DNA of 64,000 nucleotides from Streptomyces sp. NBC_00239 (GCF_036194065.1 NZ_CP108095.1:5146001-5210000), one strand, 5' to 3'. Counted from the first letter of the stretch, positions 43,371 through 52,427 are shown. The notes: generated by a model from the sequence alone, not told the origin. Numbers and translations: made by a program.

Positions 43371-46328
43371 TCAGTCTTGGTCGATCTCCGCGACGTCGAT
43401 GATCGCACTCTTGCTGGAGGAGTCGATCGTCGCGAACTGGATCACCTGGTCATTCGCGTTGTGAGCCGAAGCCGGTGCGACGAAGGTGAAAGCCATGACC
43501 ACCTTGCCGGGATCGATGCTGCCGTCGCCGCCGATCGATCCGCGGTGTTCGCTCTCGATGATCGGGTACAGGACGAGCGCCCCCCGCCGGTCGGCGACGA
43601 GGCTTTCCGTCACGGGGTCGCCCGAATCCGGGAGTGAGCCTGCGATGCGATGCGCCACGCCACGGTGCTTGCGGTCACTGATGGCACCGAACAGAGGGTG
43701 GCGATCCACCCGCCGGTCACGGGCGAACCACGAGAAGCTGCGGCCCGTCGCGCCGAGCAGCACCTTCTTGTGGGTGCTGGAGGCGTGTTGGGGGGCGAGC
43801 ACCAACCAGTCGTCGATCTTGGCAGGCGTCTTCTCGGTGATCTCCGTGAGGTAGCGCAGGTGAGGGAGGAAAGGGGCTGGACTCTCCCAGTGCAACTGCT
43901 CGAAAACGGAGAGCATGGCCGCAGCCGAGACCGTACCCGCCAGGGCCGGGAAGCGGTGCGTGACCCTCTGATCCGTATGATCCGTGAAGTGATAGGCCAG
44001 GCTCGTCGGAGCGTTCGGTAGCGATTCGAGAATCGGAAGCCAAAGGCCGGTGTTGTGTCGCAACCGCTTGCGCGGATAGGCCGTCGGCTCCTCCCACCGG
44101 CCGGCCGAGCGCACAATGACCAGCTGTGCGTTGTACATCTTGTTCGGGCTGGTGGGCCTCAGCCAGGGGAGGTGCTGAGAGACGAGTGGCGGTACTTCGG
44201 CCGGGGTGATCAGGGGTCTTCCGTCGACCATCACGGAATACCGGGCCAGCTCGGAGCGGAAGGCCTCTTCGTCGAGACAGATCGCCTGGAACGCCTCGTA
44301 CAGATCCACCTCCGCCTTTCCCATCGCCTCCTGGCGTCCCAGGTACAGACGTACGAGGTCGCGATATCCCTTGCGGAAGCCGAACCAGCGACCCATCTGC
44401 ATGAGGGTGGAGGCGTTTCCGGCTCGGCGCCGGAAATAGGAGATGGTCAAGCCCTCGACCGTGAAGCCACGCGCGAGCTTCTGACCTCCGATGAGGATCT
44501 TCCAGATCGAGCGCTTGTCGAAGTCGGCCTCGCCCGTCTCGATGTCCTTGTCGCCGTTGACGACGATGATCGGCTGGTCGTCGCCCCCGATGCGCATCGA
44601 GGCCGGACCGACGTACGGCATCAGCTCGTCGTACGAGGAGGGGACCGCCTGGCCGTCGGCGCGCACCGCGGACACGGGAGCCAGGTCAGTGTCGAACAGG
44701 GCCCGGAGCCGCTCGTGACCTCGGCTGCCCATGTACCCGGAATCCCACCACAGCCGTGTCACACGGGCCAGGAGTTCCCTGTGGACGAGGGTGAGGTTGG
44801 ATTCGTGGATCAGCATGGTGTGGTGCTGGAAGTGGAGGTCGCCCTTGGCCTCCCGATAGAGTTTCATGGCCGCCGTAAGGACGAACATGTCCATGGCCTT
44901 CTGCAGGCACGTGTCGTCGTCGGCGGCGTCCACGATGTCGCGGACGTGGGCGAGTTCGTTGGAATTCGCGACGGTCCGCTCGTCGCCGTCGACGACGGAG
45001 TCGAGGTCGTGGAAGTCGCGCGCGCCCATGTAGCCGTCCGGGCGGGGCAGCGAGAGGATGAAGTCCTTCGGGAAGATGTCCTCGGCGTCGCTGGGGTCCA
45101 CGAAGACGTTGGCGAACGGCGTCGCGGTGTAGCCGACGTACTGGGCCCGCGGGAGTATCCGGAGCAGTTCCGAGATCTTGAGGTTGATCGCGGTCCGCTC
45201 GGTGTCGGGCTTCGAGGTGTTGACGGACGCCTCGTCGGATTCGTCGTCGATGATCAGTACAGGAATCTCCGACAGCGGAGTCTTGATTTTGTTGAGGTCC
45301 TTCACGAGTTTGGTGAGGACCGTTTTGTTCTTCTTGACGACCATCAGCCGGGCCGAGGCCCGGTGCAGGTTCACGGGGTCGTACAGGGGCCGCGCCGGTT
45401 CGCGCTTCTCGAACTCCAGGGCGGTGATCCCCTGGAGGAGGCTCTTGTAGTCGTCGTCGCGCGTGGTCATGCGCACGATGTCGAAGGCGCCCACCGTCGA
45501 CGGGAGGTTGCCGAAGGAGGCGAACTTGCCCTTGATCCAGGCCGGGTCGTCCGCGTAGTCGGATTCCAGTTCGTGGGCGCCGCGCAGGATGTTCTCCCGG
45601 CCCACCAACTCCATGTCCAGGCGGCGCTGGGTCTGGGCACGGAGCATGTTCAGGGTGCCGCCCAGAACGATCACCAGGCGGTAGCCGGCGTCCACGGCTT
45701 TGGCCATCACGCCTGTGAAGTTGGCGGTCTTGCCCGACTGTACGTAGCCGACCACCAGCCCCTTCGACTGGTAGGCGGCTTCGTCTGTCGGGTCGGCCAG
45801 CCGCTCCACCACCTGGTCCGTCGCCATGTCCAGTCCGGCCACCGCATGCTCCGGCCAGCTCTTGTCGGAGAGCAGTTTGCGGTAGGCGGGCCAGTAGTGC
45901 GGTCGGCTTCGCTGGGACTGCGGGGTGTACCAGGGTTTGAACGACTCGCTGATGACGACCGTGCCCTCGGCCTTCCACACCGGGATGAGACGGTCCAGCT
46001 GCTCACAGGTGACCGCCTTGAGATCGAGCAGGCGGTACACCTCGGCGCGGCGCTCGTCGGTGCGGGGCTCGGTCGTGGCCCAGCCGGGTCCTTCGGCGTA
46101 GTCCCATTTGGTGAGCTGCTTGCGCCACAGTTCGACCAGCGGGGACGTGCTCTGGGAAGCCCGGAGTGCCTGCTGGAAATCGGCCTCATGGGCGAGCGCC
46201 TCGGTCTCCGTCGTCATGTCCTCCGCCTGGTAGCCGAGGGCGCGGGCGAGTCGCTTCGGCCTGCTGCCGTCCATGTCGGTCAGGACGGCGCTGTGCAGGT
46301 CGAGCCGGAGGCTGATGGTGCCGGTCAT
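43371..46328 (-). CDS. Z1 domain ATPase (conflict-system motor)
   Basis: The 985-residue protein belongs to the Z1 superfamily of P-loop, SF2-helicase-like ATPases found with MORC/MutL-type systems. Walker A is GYVQSGKTANF (residues 194-204, K200), and Walker B is VLIIDDESDEAS (D361-D362-E363). A motif III-like YVGYTATPFANVFVDPSD follows, and the C-terminal half holds RSIWKILIGGQKLARGFTVEGL and MGRWFGFRKGY, helicase-like motifs V and VI. The enzyme is predicted to translocate on or remodel DNA. It lies 16 bases after DUF4420 and 47 bases before the Cys-less methyltransferase, in one operon. Confidence 0.93.
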   Translation of the reverse strand: MTGTISLRLDLHSAVLTDMDGSRPKRLARALGYQAEDMTTETEALAHEADFQQALRASQSTSPLVELWRKQLTKWDYAEGPGWATTEPRTDERRAEVYRLLDLKAVTCEQLDRLIPVWKAEGTVVISESFKPWYTPQSQRSRPHYWPAYRKLLSDKSWPEHAVAGLDMATDQVVERLADPTDEAAYQSKGLVVGYVQSGKTANFTGVMAKAVDAGYRLVIVLGGTLNMLRAQTQRRLDMELVGRENILRGAHELESDYADDPAWIKGKFASFGNLPSTVGAFDIVRMTTRDDDYKSLLQGITALEFEKREPARPLYDPVNLHRASARLMVVKKNKTVLTKLVKDLNKIKTPLSEIPVLIIDDESDEASVNTSKPDTERTAINLKISELLRILPRAQYVGYTATPFANVFVDPSDAEDIFPKDFILSLPRPDGYMGARDFHDLDSVVDGDERTVANSNELAHVRDIVDAADDDTCLQKAMDMFVLTAAMKLYREAKGDLHFQHHTMLIHESNLTLVHRELLARVTRLWWDSGYMGSRGHERLRALFDTDLAPVSAVRADGQAVPSSYDELMPYVGPASMRIGGDDQPIIVVNGDKDIETGEADFDKRSIWKILIGGQKLARGFTVEGLTISYFRRRAGNASTLMQMGRWFGFRKGYRDLVRLYLGRQEAMGKAEVDLYEAFQAICLDEEAFRSELARYSVMVDGRPLITPAEVPPLVSQHLPWLRPTSPNKMYNAQLVIVRSAGRWEEPTAYPRKRLRHNTGLWLPILESLPNAPTSLAYHFTDHTDQRVTHRFPALAGTVSAAAMLSVFEQLHWESPAPFLPHLRYLTEITEKTPAKIDDWLVLAPQHASSTHKKVLLGATGRSFSWFARDRRVDRHPLFGAISDRKHRGVAHRIAGSLPDSGDPVTESLVADRRGALVLYPIIESEHRGSIGGDGSIDPGKVVMAFTFVAPASAHNANDQVIQFATIDSSSKSAIIDVAEIDQD

Positions 46329-46344
46329 CGGTGATCCTTGTTCG

Positions 46345-47322
46345 TCACGGGAGGCGGAAGTCGGTGAGATCCAGGGGAGACCCGGGCCCCTGGGCGAGGT
46401 GGCTCACGTGTATCCGGTAACTGACCAAGGAGATGTGGTCACGGATGGGCTCCGGAATCATCGCGTCGGTCAGGCGGGGAAGTTCCTCGGCCGGCACCAC
46501 CAGAGGTTCCGTGCGGGGCGTCCACCGTTCGTCGTCGTGCCCGGAATCGCTCCATCCCGAAGCCGCAAGGGCGATCTCCAGGCGGGCTGCGGCGATCCGG
46601 TCGGCAGCGACCTTGTCGCGGACCGCGGTGACCGATTCCTTGAGCGAGCGCCCACCGAGGCCACCGCGCGTCAGTTGCACCGAGGCGAGCCACAGGGGTC
46701 GACCGGCGGTCGCGCGCAGCTGCCCGAGACCGTGCACTGTGTGGCGGCGCTCCTCGGAGGAGGTGGTCTTCACTTCCAGGTCCACGTCGCGCAGCCCGAA
46801 GTCGTGCTCCTCGGCCCGGGGACCTCGCCATGACTCGACGGCCTCGGGCCACCCGTGCCGACGGGCGAGTGCCCGCAGGATCGCCAGTTCGCCGTGCAGA
46901 CCGAGGCGCCGTTCCAAGCTCAGCCCACGCGAACGGTTCAGGAGTTCCGTCCAGGCCCGGACGGTCTCACCGAACGCCTCGTCGAGTGTCCGGTCGCCGA
47001 GAAGGACACGCTCGGCCACGGCCATCAGGAGATCGTGAAAATCGCGCATCAGGGCGACCTGGGAGGTGCTGATACGCGCCATGCGAAGCCCATTGCGTGA
47101 AACGGGGTCGATGACGACGGCGGGCAGGTCCGAACGGGGAGGCCAGCCGTGCCGGTCGAGTTCCACGAACAGCGAGATGCTCTGGCCACCGTCGCCGACC
47201 TCGTACGAGACGAGCCGTCGGGCCGAAGCAGAGGAGAGCCGGTAGGACACGGCCTGCTTTCGACCGAGGTAGTGCTCGACCGTGGACCAGGCGAGCTCGG
47301 GCAGGGCGACGGGCTCAGTCAT
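46345..47322 (-). CDS. DUF4420 PD-(D/E)XK nuclease-like protein
   Basis: The 325-residue protein carries the PD-(D/E)XK core: Glu in LHGELAILR (E145), Asp in EEHDFGLRDVDLE (D174) and the E-V-K of DLEVKTTSS (E183, K185). This arrangement is typical of DUF4420 (PD-(D/E)XK motif protein) from Z1 operons. The first 100 residues are a mixed domain ending LMRDFHDLLMAVAERVL, and the C-terminus is helical then beta. It starts at ATG 47322, overlapping the MutL-like gene by 8 bases. It is the probable DNase of the minus-strand operon. Confidence 0.88.
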   Translation of the reverse strand: MTEPVALPELAWSTVEHYLGRKQAVSYRLSSASARRLVSYEVGDGGQSISLFVELDRHGWPPRSDLPAVVIDPVSRNGLRMARISTSQVALMRDFHDLLMAVAERVLLGDRTLDEAFGETVRAWTELLNRSRGLSLERRLGLHGELAILRALARRHGWPEAVESWRGPRAEEHDFGLRDVDLEVKTTSSEERRHTVHGLGQLRATAGRPLWLASVQLTRGGLGGRSLKESVTAVRDKVAADRIAAARLEIALAASGWSDSGHDDERWTPRTEPLVVPAEELPRLTDAMIPEPIRDHISLVSYRIHVSHLAQGPGSPLDLTDFRLP

Positions 47323-48847
47323 CGTCCGCCACACGTTCCAGTTCGGTGCGGGCTGCGGTGACCAGAATGGACTGCCAGAGCTGAAGGTTGTCCTTCTCGC
47401 GGCTTCCGCTGTATTCCTTCTCGAACACTTCATGCAGGAGGAGGTACACCATCGCCTTGAGGGTGGGGGCGTCGTTGAGCCCACCCCGGCGGCCACCGAG
47501 GATGGCGGTGCGATAGTGGTGGTTCAACGAGATGGTCCGGCTCTCCCGGTCGATCTCGAAGAACACGCTGTTGTCGAGCTTTTGCCAGAGGACGGAGATG
47601 GGGTCCTCGCCGGGGATCAGGGGCAGCTCGTCCTCGATGGTCTCGCGGACGGCCGGATCGAAGCCCTTGCCCGGTCCGATGACCGGCTTGCGCGTGGTCC
47701 CCGCACGCTTCCGTGCGTCTCTGTGGACGGCTTCCGCATCAGCGATGTACCGGGTGAACGGGACCCCGGCGGAATCCGCCGCCTCGTCGAGTGCCCTGAC
47801 GAATTCGGGCGAGACGTCAACGCCGTCCTTCTTCACTGTCAGACGGAAGACGCGTTCGCCGCCGCTCGGGAGGTCGATCGCGACACGGGACAGGGAGAGA
47901 TGCTGGTCGGGCTGCCGGAAATTGTTCCAACCGCCTGCCTGCACCAGCCGATCGTGGCGGTAGAAGTAGAAGCCCTGGCGTTCGAGCACGGATCCGACGG
48001 CCTTGTAGCCGTCCAGGTTCGACTTCGGAGGCCAGACGTGTGCGGTCATGCCCACGGAACCGATGTCCGGCAGGTCCACGGTGAAGCGGCGCGGATACTC
48101 CGCATGCCCGGGCGCCGGGTACCCGAAAGGGTCCAGCGGCTCGACCCCGAAGTTCATGTACTCGGTGCCCGAGCTGACGTCCTCCACGGCGATCGTGATG
48201 TTGAAGTCGTCGCGGGCAAGGAAACGGTGTAGGGACAGGCCCAGTTGGAGGCCCAGGCGGGTGATGGTGCGGTGAAGGTAGCGGTCCGTCTGACCGCCGG
48301 CCGTGTTCTGGGGGAAGTTCTTCACCCCGTCCCACCGGACGACGGTGCCCTGCCAGACGATCGGTCGTTCGGCATACCGGTCGATCAGTGCTTGTGCGTA
48401 TTCCTGCGCGACGATGTCACACTGGAAGCCGGAGACGGCCCGCTCCATGAGCCACCGGCGCCCCACGGCCCGCGTGCGACGTGTCTTGCTCACCACGGTG
48501 ACGGCCGAGGCGTGACTGAGTGACGCGGCCTTCAAGCCGGTGCCGAACATCCCGAGCGCCCGCTCGCCGTAGTCCCGACGGCCGCCGACCGTCATGGCCA
48601 CGTCGAGCCCCTCCTCGGTCATGCCCTTGCCGTCGTCGATGACCAGCAGACTGACCAACCGGTCTCCGTCGCGGAGAAAGTGGATCACCACGTCCTTCGC
48701 GCCGGCATCGATGGAGTTGTCGACCAGGTCCGCGACGGCGACCTCGAATCCGTACCCCTGGCTGCTGAGAGCCTCCATGTAGCGGCCGTCCGGCGGGAGG
48801 TGTTTGCTGCCGGTCGTGGGTACGTCGAACTGCCAGTCGGTGGTCAT
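47315..48847 (-). CDS. MutL/MORC-like GHKL ATPase
   Basis: The 510-residue protein has a complete GHKL ATP-binding domain: N-box VAVADLVDNSIDAGA (N44), box II LLVIDDGKGM (residues 68-76) and box III RALGMFGTGLKAASLS (96-111). The topology, with the box order of MutL and MORC ATPases, is followed by an S5-like part (MTAHVWPPKSNLDGY; RQGFYFYRHDRLVQAGG). The C-terminal 130 residues are helical. It resembles the first gene of MORC-Z1 (Mza-type) systems. GHKL proteins of this type clamp DNA after ATP binding. It is the first gene of the minus-strand operon, and a TAGGCT -10-like box lies upstream at the start. Confidence 0.92.
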   Translation of the reverse strand: MTTDWQFDVPTTGSKHLPPDGRYMEALSSQGYGFEVAVADLVDNSIDAGAKDVVIHFLRDGDRLVSLLVIDDGKGMTEEGLDVAMTVGGRRDYGERALGMFGTGLKAASLSHASAVTVVSKTRRTRAVGRRWLMERAVSGFQCDIVAQEYAQALIDRYAERPIVWQGTVVRWDGVKNFPQNTAGGQTDRYLHRTITRLGLQLGLSLHRFLARDDFNITIAVEDVSSGTEYMNFGVEPLDPFGYPAPGHAEYPRRFTVDLPDIGSVGMTAHVWPPKSNLDGYKAVGSVLERQGFYFYRHDRLVQAGGWNNFRQPDQHLSLSRVAIDLPSGGERVFRLTVKKDGVDVSPEFVRALDEAADSAGVPFTRYIADAEAVHRDARKRAGTTRKPVIGPGKGFDPAVRETIEDELPLIPGEDPISVLWQKLDNSVFFEIDRESRTISLNHHYRTAILGGRRGGLNDAPTLKAMVYLLLHEVFEKEYSGSREKDNLQLWQSILVTAARTELERVADDD

Positions 48848-48970
48848 GGCCTGCCTCGGGTCAAGGGTGGTTGAAGGCGAGCCTAATGGCCGGGACCGGC
48901 CGAGGGTGCTCGATCTCCGGACTCCGGCAGGTCCGTCCCGCGCCGGTACCCGATGGCTCGGCCCGATCGC

Positions 48971-49990
48971 TTACGCCGGTTTTGCGTCCTGCGTCGCGGT
49001 CCCGTGGCAGTCCGCGTATGGGGTGCCTGACGTGCACCAGCAGGGGGATTGGGGGGTGGGGGGCCAGGGGGTGGCTTTGCCTCGGGCGGCGAGGGTGGTG
49101 GCGTACTCGGCGAGGAGGGAGGGGGAGGACGGGGTGGTGTGCTCCGAGGCGGCGAAGGCTTCGTACGAGGGGACCGTGGCGGTGACGATGCCGAGGTTCT
49201 TGGTGCCGGAGGCGGACAGGGCGCGCAGGGAGCGTTCGATGTCCGCGAGGTGGGCGGCGTGGGAGGGGTACTCGGCGGCGAGGGCCGGGTAGGCGGCGGT
49301 GAGCTCGGCGAGTTCGTCGGCCGGCCAGTGCAGGACGGCGACCGGGAAGGGGCGGGAGAGGGCGGCCCGGCGGTCGCCGAGTTCGGCGCGCAGGCGGGCG
49401 ATCTCGGCGCGCAGTTCGGCCGGGTCGTCGGAGCCCAGGGCCCAGATGCGCTTGGGGTCGTGGAGTTCGTCGAGGGGGATGGGGCCGGTGTGGCGGGTGT
49501 CCGCGACCATGTCCCAGTCGTCGTGCGGGAGGCCCAGCAGGCGGCGGACCCGGTGGCGGCCGGTGAGGAGGGCCACGGTGGCGGAGGTCAGCGGGGCGTC
49601 CTCGTGAATGAGGAGGCGGGCGGCCTCGGTGAAGCAGGCGTGGGAGGCGTCGAGTTCGTCGTGGGCTTCGAGGGTCTCGGAGACGATCTCCCACGGGGCC
49701 GCGTCGGCCGGGGCGGCGGCGCGGATGCCGTCGATCAGGGCGCGGGCCTCGGCTTCGTGGCCGTACTCCCACAGGTTCGCGGCCTGCAGGGCCTTGATCA
49801 GGTGGGGGTTCGCCGGTTCGGCGGCGAGGAGTTGGTCGTAGAGGGTGCTGGCCCGTTCGCGCTCTTCGGCGAGTTCTAGGTGGGCCGCGGCCTGGAGGAG
49901 CAGCGGCTCCTGGTCCTCGGGGTAGCGGGTCGCCGTGCGGATGAGGCGCTCGGCTTCGTCGATGTGCTCGGCAGGCGTGTCGGGGCGCAT
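48971..49990 (-). CDS. TPR-like helical protein with C-terminal SEC-C zinc motif
   Basis: The 339-residue protein starts at ATG 49990 (MRPDTPAEHIDEAE). The first 150 residues are TPR-like helical repeats (EDQEPLLLQAAAHLELAEE; ALQAANLWEYGHEAEA). The C-terminus has a SEC-C type zinc motif, SPCWCTSGTPYADCHG (C-x-C-x8-C-H pattern). SEC-C motifs bind zinc and occur in SecA and many nucleic-acid-linked proteins. There is no membrane segment. The gene borders the defence island (123 bases from the MutL-like start) but has normal streptomycete codon use, so it is probably the chromosomal flank. Confidence 0.78.
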   Translation of the reverse strand: MRPDTPAEHIDEAERLIRTATRYPEDQEPLLLQAAAHLELAEERERASTLYDQLLAAEPANPHLIKALQAANLWEYGHEAEARALIDGIRAAAPADAAPWEIVSETLEAHDELDASHACFTEAARLLIHEDAPLTSATVALLTGRHRVRRLLGLPHDDWDMVADTRHTGPIPLDELHDPKRIWALGSDDPAELRAEIARLRAELGDRRAALSRPFPVAVLHWPADELAELTAAYPALAAEYPSHAAHLADIERSLRALSASGTKNLGIVTATVPSYEAFAASEHTTPSSPSLLAEYATTLAARGKATPWPPTPQSPCWCTSGTPYADCHGTATQDAKPA

Positions 49991-50037
49991 GGTCCACACC
50001 GTACTGCCGCTGGTCAGTTGGCGGGGCAGGACTTAAG

Positions 50038-50934
50038 GTGCGGGCCGTGCGCGAGCGGATTCCGGTGGTGGTGCAGGGGCAGCGGCGGCGGCCCTCGCGC
50101 GGGCGTGTGCTGGCGCGGGGCCTGTGGTCGGGTGCCGAACTCGCGGTGACGGCTGGCCTGGTGCTCCTGCTGCTGGTCGTGCACCAGCTGTGGTGGACGA
50201 ACCGGGAGGCGCGGGCGGGGGCGCGCGATCAGGTGCGGGCGCTGGAGCGGCAGTGGGCCGCCGATGCGGGTGGTGGGGGAGGTGCCGGGGCCGGTGGGGT
50301 GGTTCCCGAGGCTCCCGAGGCTTCGGCCGGTGCCGGCGAGGGTGGCGGCTTCGATCCCGGTGCCGGTGCCGGTGCCGGTGCCGGTGGTGATGGGGCGGGG
50401 GACGGGTCGCCGGGGCCTGCGGCCTCCGGGGGGCCGCCGCGCAGTGCCCGGCCGCAGGGGCGTACGCCGGCCGCGCCGCGCTGGGACCAGGCGTACGCGG
50501 TGCTGCGGATCCCGCGGCTCGGGGTGGTGGCGCCGGTCGCGCAGGGCGTCAGCAAGAGGGGTGTGCTCGACAAGGGATACGTCGGCCACTACGCGGGCAC
50601 CGCGCAGCCGGGTCGCCAGGGGAACTTCGCGCTGGCCGGGCACCGGAACACGCACGGCGAGCCCTTCCGGTACATCAATCGGCTGCGGGCGGGCGACGAG
50701 CTGATCGTGGACGTGCGGGGGCGGCGGTTCACGTATGTGGTCGGGCGGCGGCTGGAGCAGACGTCGGCCCGGGACGGCGGGGTGATCGCGAGCGTGCCGC
50801 GGAGCGTGGTGCATCCGCGGTACGGGTACGACGAGCCGGGGTTCTACATCACGCTCACCACCTGCACTCCCGAGTACACGTCCAAGTACCGGCTGGTGGT
50901 GTGGGGGACGCTCGTGTCGAGTGCGGAGCGTTAG
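50038..50934 (+). CDS. Class E sortase
   Basis: The 298-residue transpeptidase anchors secreted proteins to peptidoglycan. A membrane helix (LAVTAGLVLLLLVVHQLWW) at residues 35-53 is followed by a Gly/Ala/Pro-rich linker with AGAGAGAG repeats. The sortase domain begins near WDQAYAVLRIPRLGVVAPV. The catalytic His is in LAGHRNTHGEPF (H202), the catalytic Cys in TLTTCTPEYTSKYR (C276), and the Arg nine residues on (R285). T-C-T/x-P is typical of class E, which recognises LAxTG. The LADTG protein at 56769 is a candidate substrate. The start is GTG 50038. Confidence 0.93.
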   Translation: MRAVRERIPVVVQGQRRRPSRGRVLARGLWSGAELAVTAGLVLLLLVVHQLWWTNREARAGARDQVRALERQWAADAGGGGGAGAGGVVPEAPEASAGAGEGGGFDPGAGAGAGAGGDGAGDGSPGPAASGGPPRSARPQGRTPAAPRWDQAYAVLRIPRLGVVAPVAQGVSKRGVLDKGYVGHYAGTAQPGRQGNFALAGHRNTHGEPFRYINRLRAGDELIVDVRGRRFTYVVGRRLEQTSARDGGVIASVPRSVVHPRYGYDEPGFYITLTTCTPEYTSKYRLVVWGTLVSSAER

Positions 50935-51000
50935 GGGGTGTCTGGTGGATCTCCGCGACGCCGCGACGCTCCGTTCCCGTGGAGATCCACCAGACACCCC
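50935..51000. repeat. Large palindromic hairpin (REP-like) directly after the sortase stop
   Basis: A 20-bp perfect arm (50935-50954) pairs with 50981-51000, separated by 26 bases that themselves contain GCGACG repeats. It can act as a terminator for the sortase gene. The arm sequence GTGTCTGGTGGATCTCC is, to my knowledge, widely dispersed in streptomycete chromosomes; that claim needs a genome search. Confidence 0.75.
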
Positions 51001-51089
51001 TGGGTCCCGGGCTCCGCGGCGCGTTGTCGGCGGGGCCGTCTACTATCGGGATACGACACACGAACTCGTGTACGGGGAGGGGGAGACGG

Positions 51090-51452
51090 ATGTCCGGCAT
51101 CGCGGGAGTGGTCGCCGATGTGCGCGCCGTCGTGCGGCGGCTGGGGCCGGCGCTCCTCTTCCTGCTGAGTACGGCCGGCCTGCTCGGGATCCTCGGAGCC
51201 GCCGGCCAGCCCCTCGGTGAGGGCGGTCTCGCGAGCGCCGTCACCTATGCGGCGACCGCTGCCGCCGGCGCCGCGCTGGCGGCCTGCTCGGTGCTCGCCG
51301 CCCGCAGCGCGCGGCCCGTGCCGCCGCATCGAATACGCACCGCGATACGGGACCGGGAGCAGCGCACGGCGTTCCTTCCGCAGCGGGATCCCGATGCCTC
51401 CGGGCGCTCGCGCCCCAGGGCACCCGGCCGTCTGTTCCCGACGGCCGCGTAG
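51090..51452 (+). CDS. DUF6412 family protein
   Basis: The 120-residue protein starts at ATG 51090 behind GGGGAGG. It has two hydrophobic segments (LFLLSTAGLLGILGAAG and VTYAATAAAGAALAACSVLAA), followed by a cytosolic tail with RTAIRDREQRTAFLPQRDPDASGR. The tail is the fingerprint of DUF6412, which in Actinobacteria precedes a short YidC-like insertase, as it does here (51606). Function unknown; the pairing suggests a link with membrane insertion. Confidence 0.85.
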   Translation: MSGIAGVVADVRAVVRRLGPALLFLLSTAGLLGILGAAGQPLGEGGLASAVTYAATAAAGAALAACSVLAARSARPVPPHRIRTAIRDREQRTAFLPQRDPDASGRSRPRAPGRLFPTAA

Positions 51453-51605
51453 GGGCGTCACCGCAGCACCCCTCCCGTTCTCGCACTTCTCGGTCGCCCC
51501 GCGCGGCTCGTCACGCCGAAGCCATCTTTCGGTGCCGTCGTCCTGTCCCGGCGTTGTGTACACGCGCCACGGGACGACGGCAGGACGAGACCTCCGGAGG
51601 TCCAC

Positions 51606-52427
51606 GTGTCCGTCTTCACGTCTGTTTTCGCCCTGCTCGTTTCCCGTCTCGCCGACCTGATCGACCCCGTCTTCGCCGCTTCGGCGACCGCCGTGGCCAT
51701 CGTGCTCTTCACCGCGCTGATCCGGGTGGCCATGCACCCGCTCACCCGCGCCGCGTTCCGCGGTGAACGGGCGCGGGCCGCGCTGGCCCCCCGGCTCGCC
51801 GAGCTGAAGCGCCGCCATGCCGGGCCGCGCCAGGCGGAGCGGCTGCAGAAGGAGGTGCTGGCCCTGCACGCCGAGGCCGGGGTCAGGCCGCTGGCCGGGA
51901 TCCTGCCGATGCTCGTGCAGTTGCCGGTGTTCTTCGTGATGTACCAGGTGTTCTCGTCCTCGCGGGTCGGCGGCGAGGTCAACGAGTTGCTCGGCCACCG
52001 GCTGTTCGCCGCCGCGCTCGGCGACCGCTGGATGGACGCCGTCGGGGAGGGCGGCGTGTTCGGGGCGCCGGGGCTCGTGTTCATCGGGCTGTTCGCGGCG
52101 ATCGCGGCGGTGGCCGGCTGGACGGTGCTGCGGGCGCGGCGCGCGGCGGCCGCCGGGGACGGTCCGGCGGCGCTCGCCACCGCCGCCGGTGCCGGGACCG
52201 CCGGGCGTGCGGGCGCCGAGGTGCCGGGGGCGGCGGCGATGCAGCGGCTGGTCAAGGTGATGCCGCTGCTGGCCTTCGGGACGCTGGTCACCGCGGCCTT
52301 CGTACCCTTGGCGGCCGGGCTGTACCTGCTCACCACGACGGCGTGGACGGCAGCCGAGCGGGCGTGGCTGCAGCACCGCTGGGCGAAGGCGGAAGCGAAC
52401 GGGGGCGCGGCGGCTGCGGTCGCGTAG
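51606..52427 (+). CDS. YidC/Oxa1-family membrane protein insertase
   Basis: The 273-residue protein starts at GTG 51606. It has the YidC core: IVLFTALIRVAMHPLTRAAFRGE, with a conserved Arg in the first helix of the core. A cytosolic coiled-coil-like hairpin follows (APRLAELKRRHAGPRQAERL), then GVRPLAGILPMLVQLPVFFVMY. Later helices are LVFIGLFAAIAAVAGWTVL, MPLLAFGTLVTAAFVPLAAGLYLL. It is shorter than the housekeeping YidC and belongs to the actinobacterial paralogue linked to DUF6412. Confidence 0.9.
   Translation: MSVFTSVFALLVSRLADLIDPVFAASATAVAIVLFTALIRVAMHPLTRAAFRGERARAALAPRLAELKRRHAGPRQAERLQKEVLALHAEAGVRPLAGILPMLVQLPVFFVMYQVFSSSRVGGEVNELLGHRLFAAALGDRWMDAVGEGGVFGAPGLVFIGLFAAIAAVAGWTVLRARRAAAAGDGPAALATAAGAGTAGRAGAEVPGAAAMQRLVKVMPLLAFGTLVTAAFVPLAAGLYLLTTTAWTAAERAWLQHRWAKAEANGGAAAAVA

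Noticed and set aside
44055..46334. 759-codon plus-strand open frame over the Z1 gene
   Set aside because: Antisense to Z1; no domain is visible, whereas Walker A and B are clear on the minus strand.
36472..48847. Calling the island BREX, DISARM or a classical type II R-M system
   Set aside because: No PglZ, BrxC, DrmA/DrmB or a matched stand-alone type II restriction enzyme is present; the Z1/MutL/DUF4420 set points to a different class.
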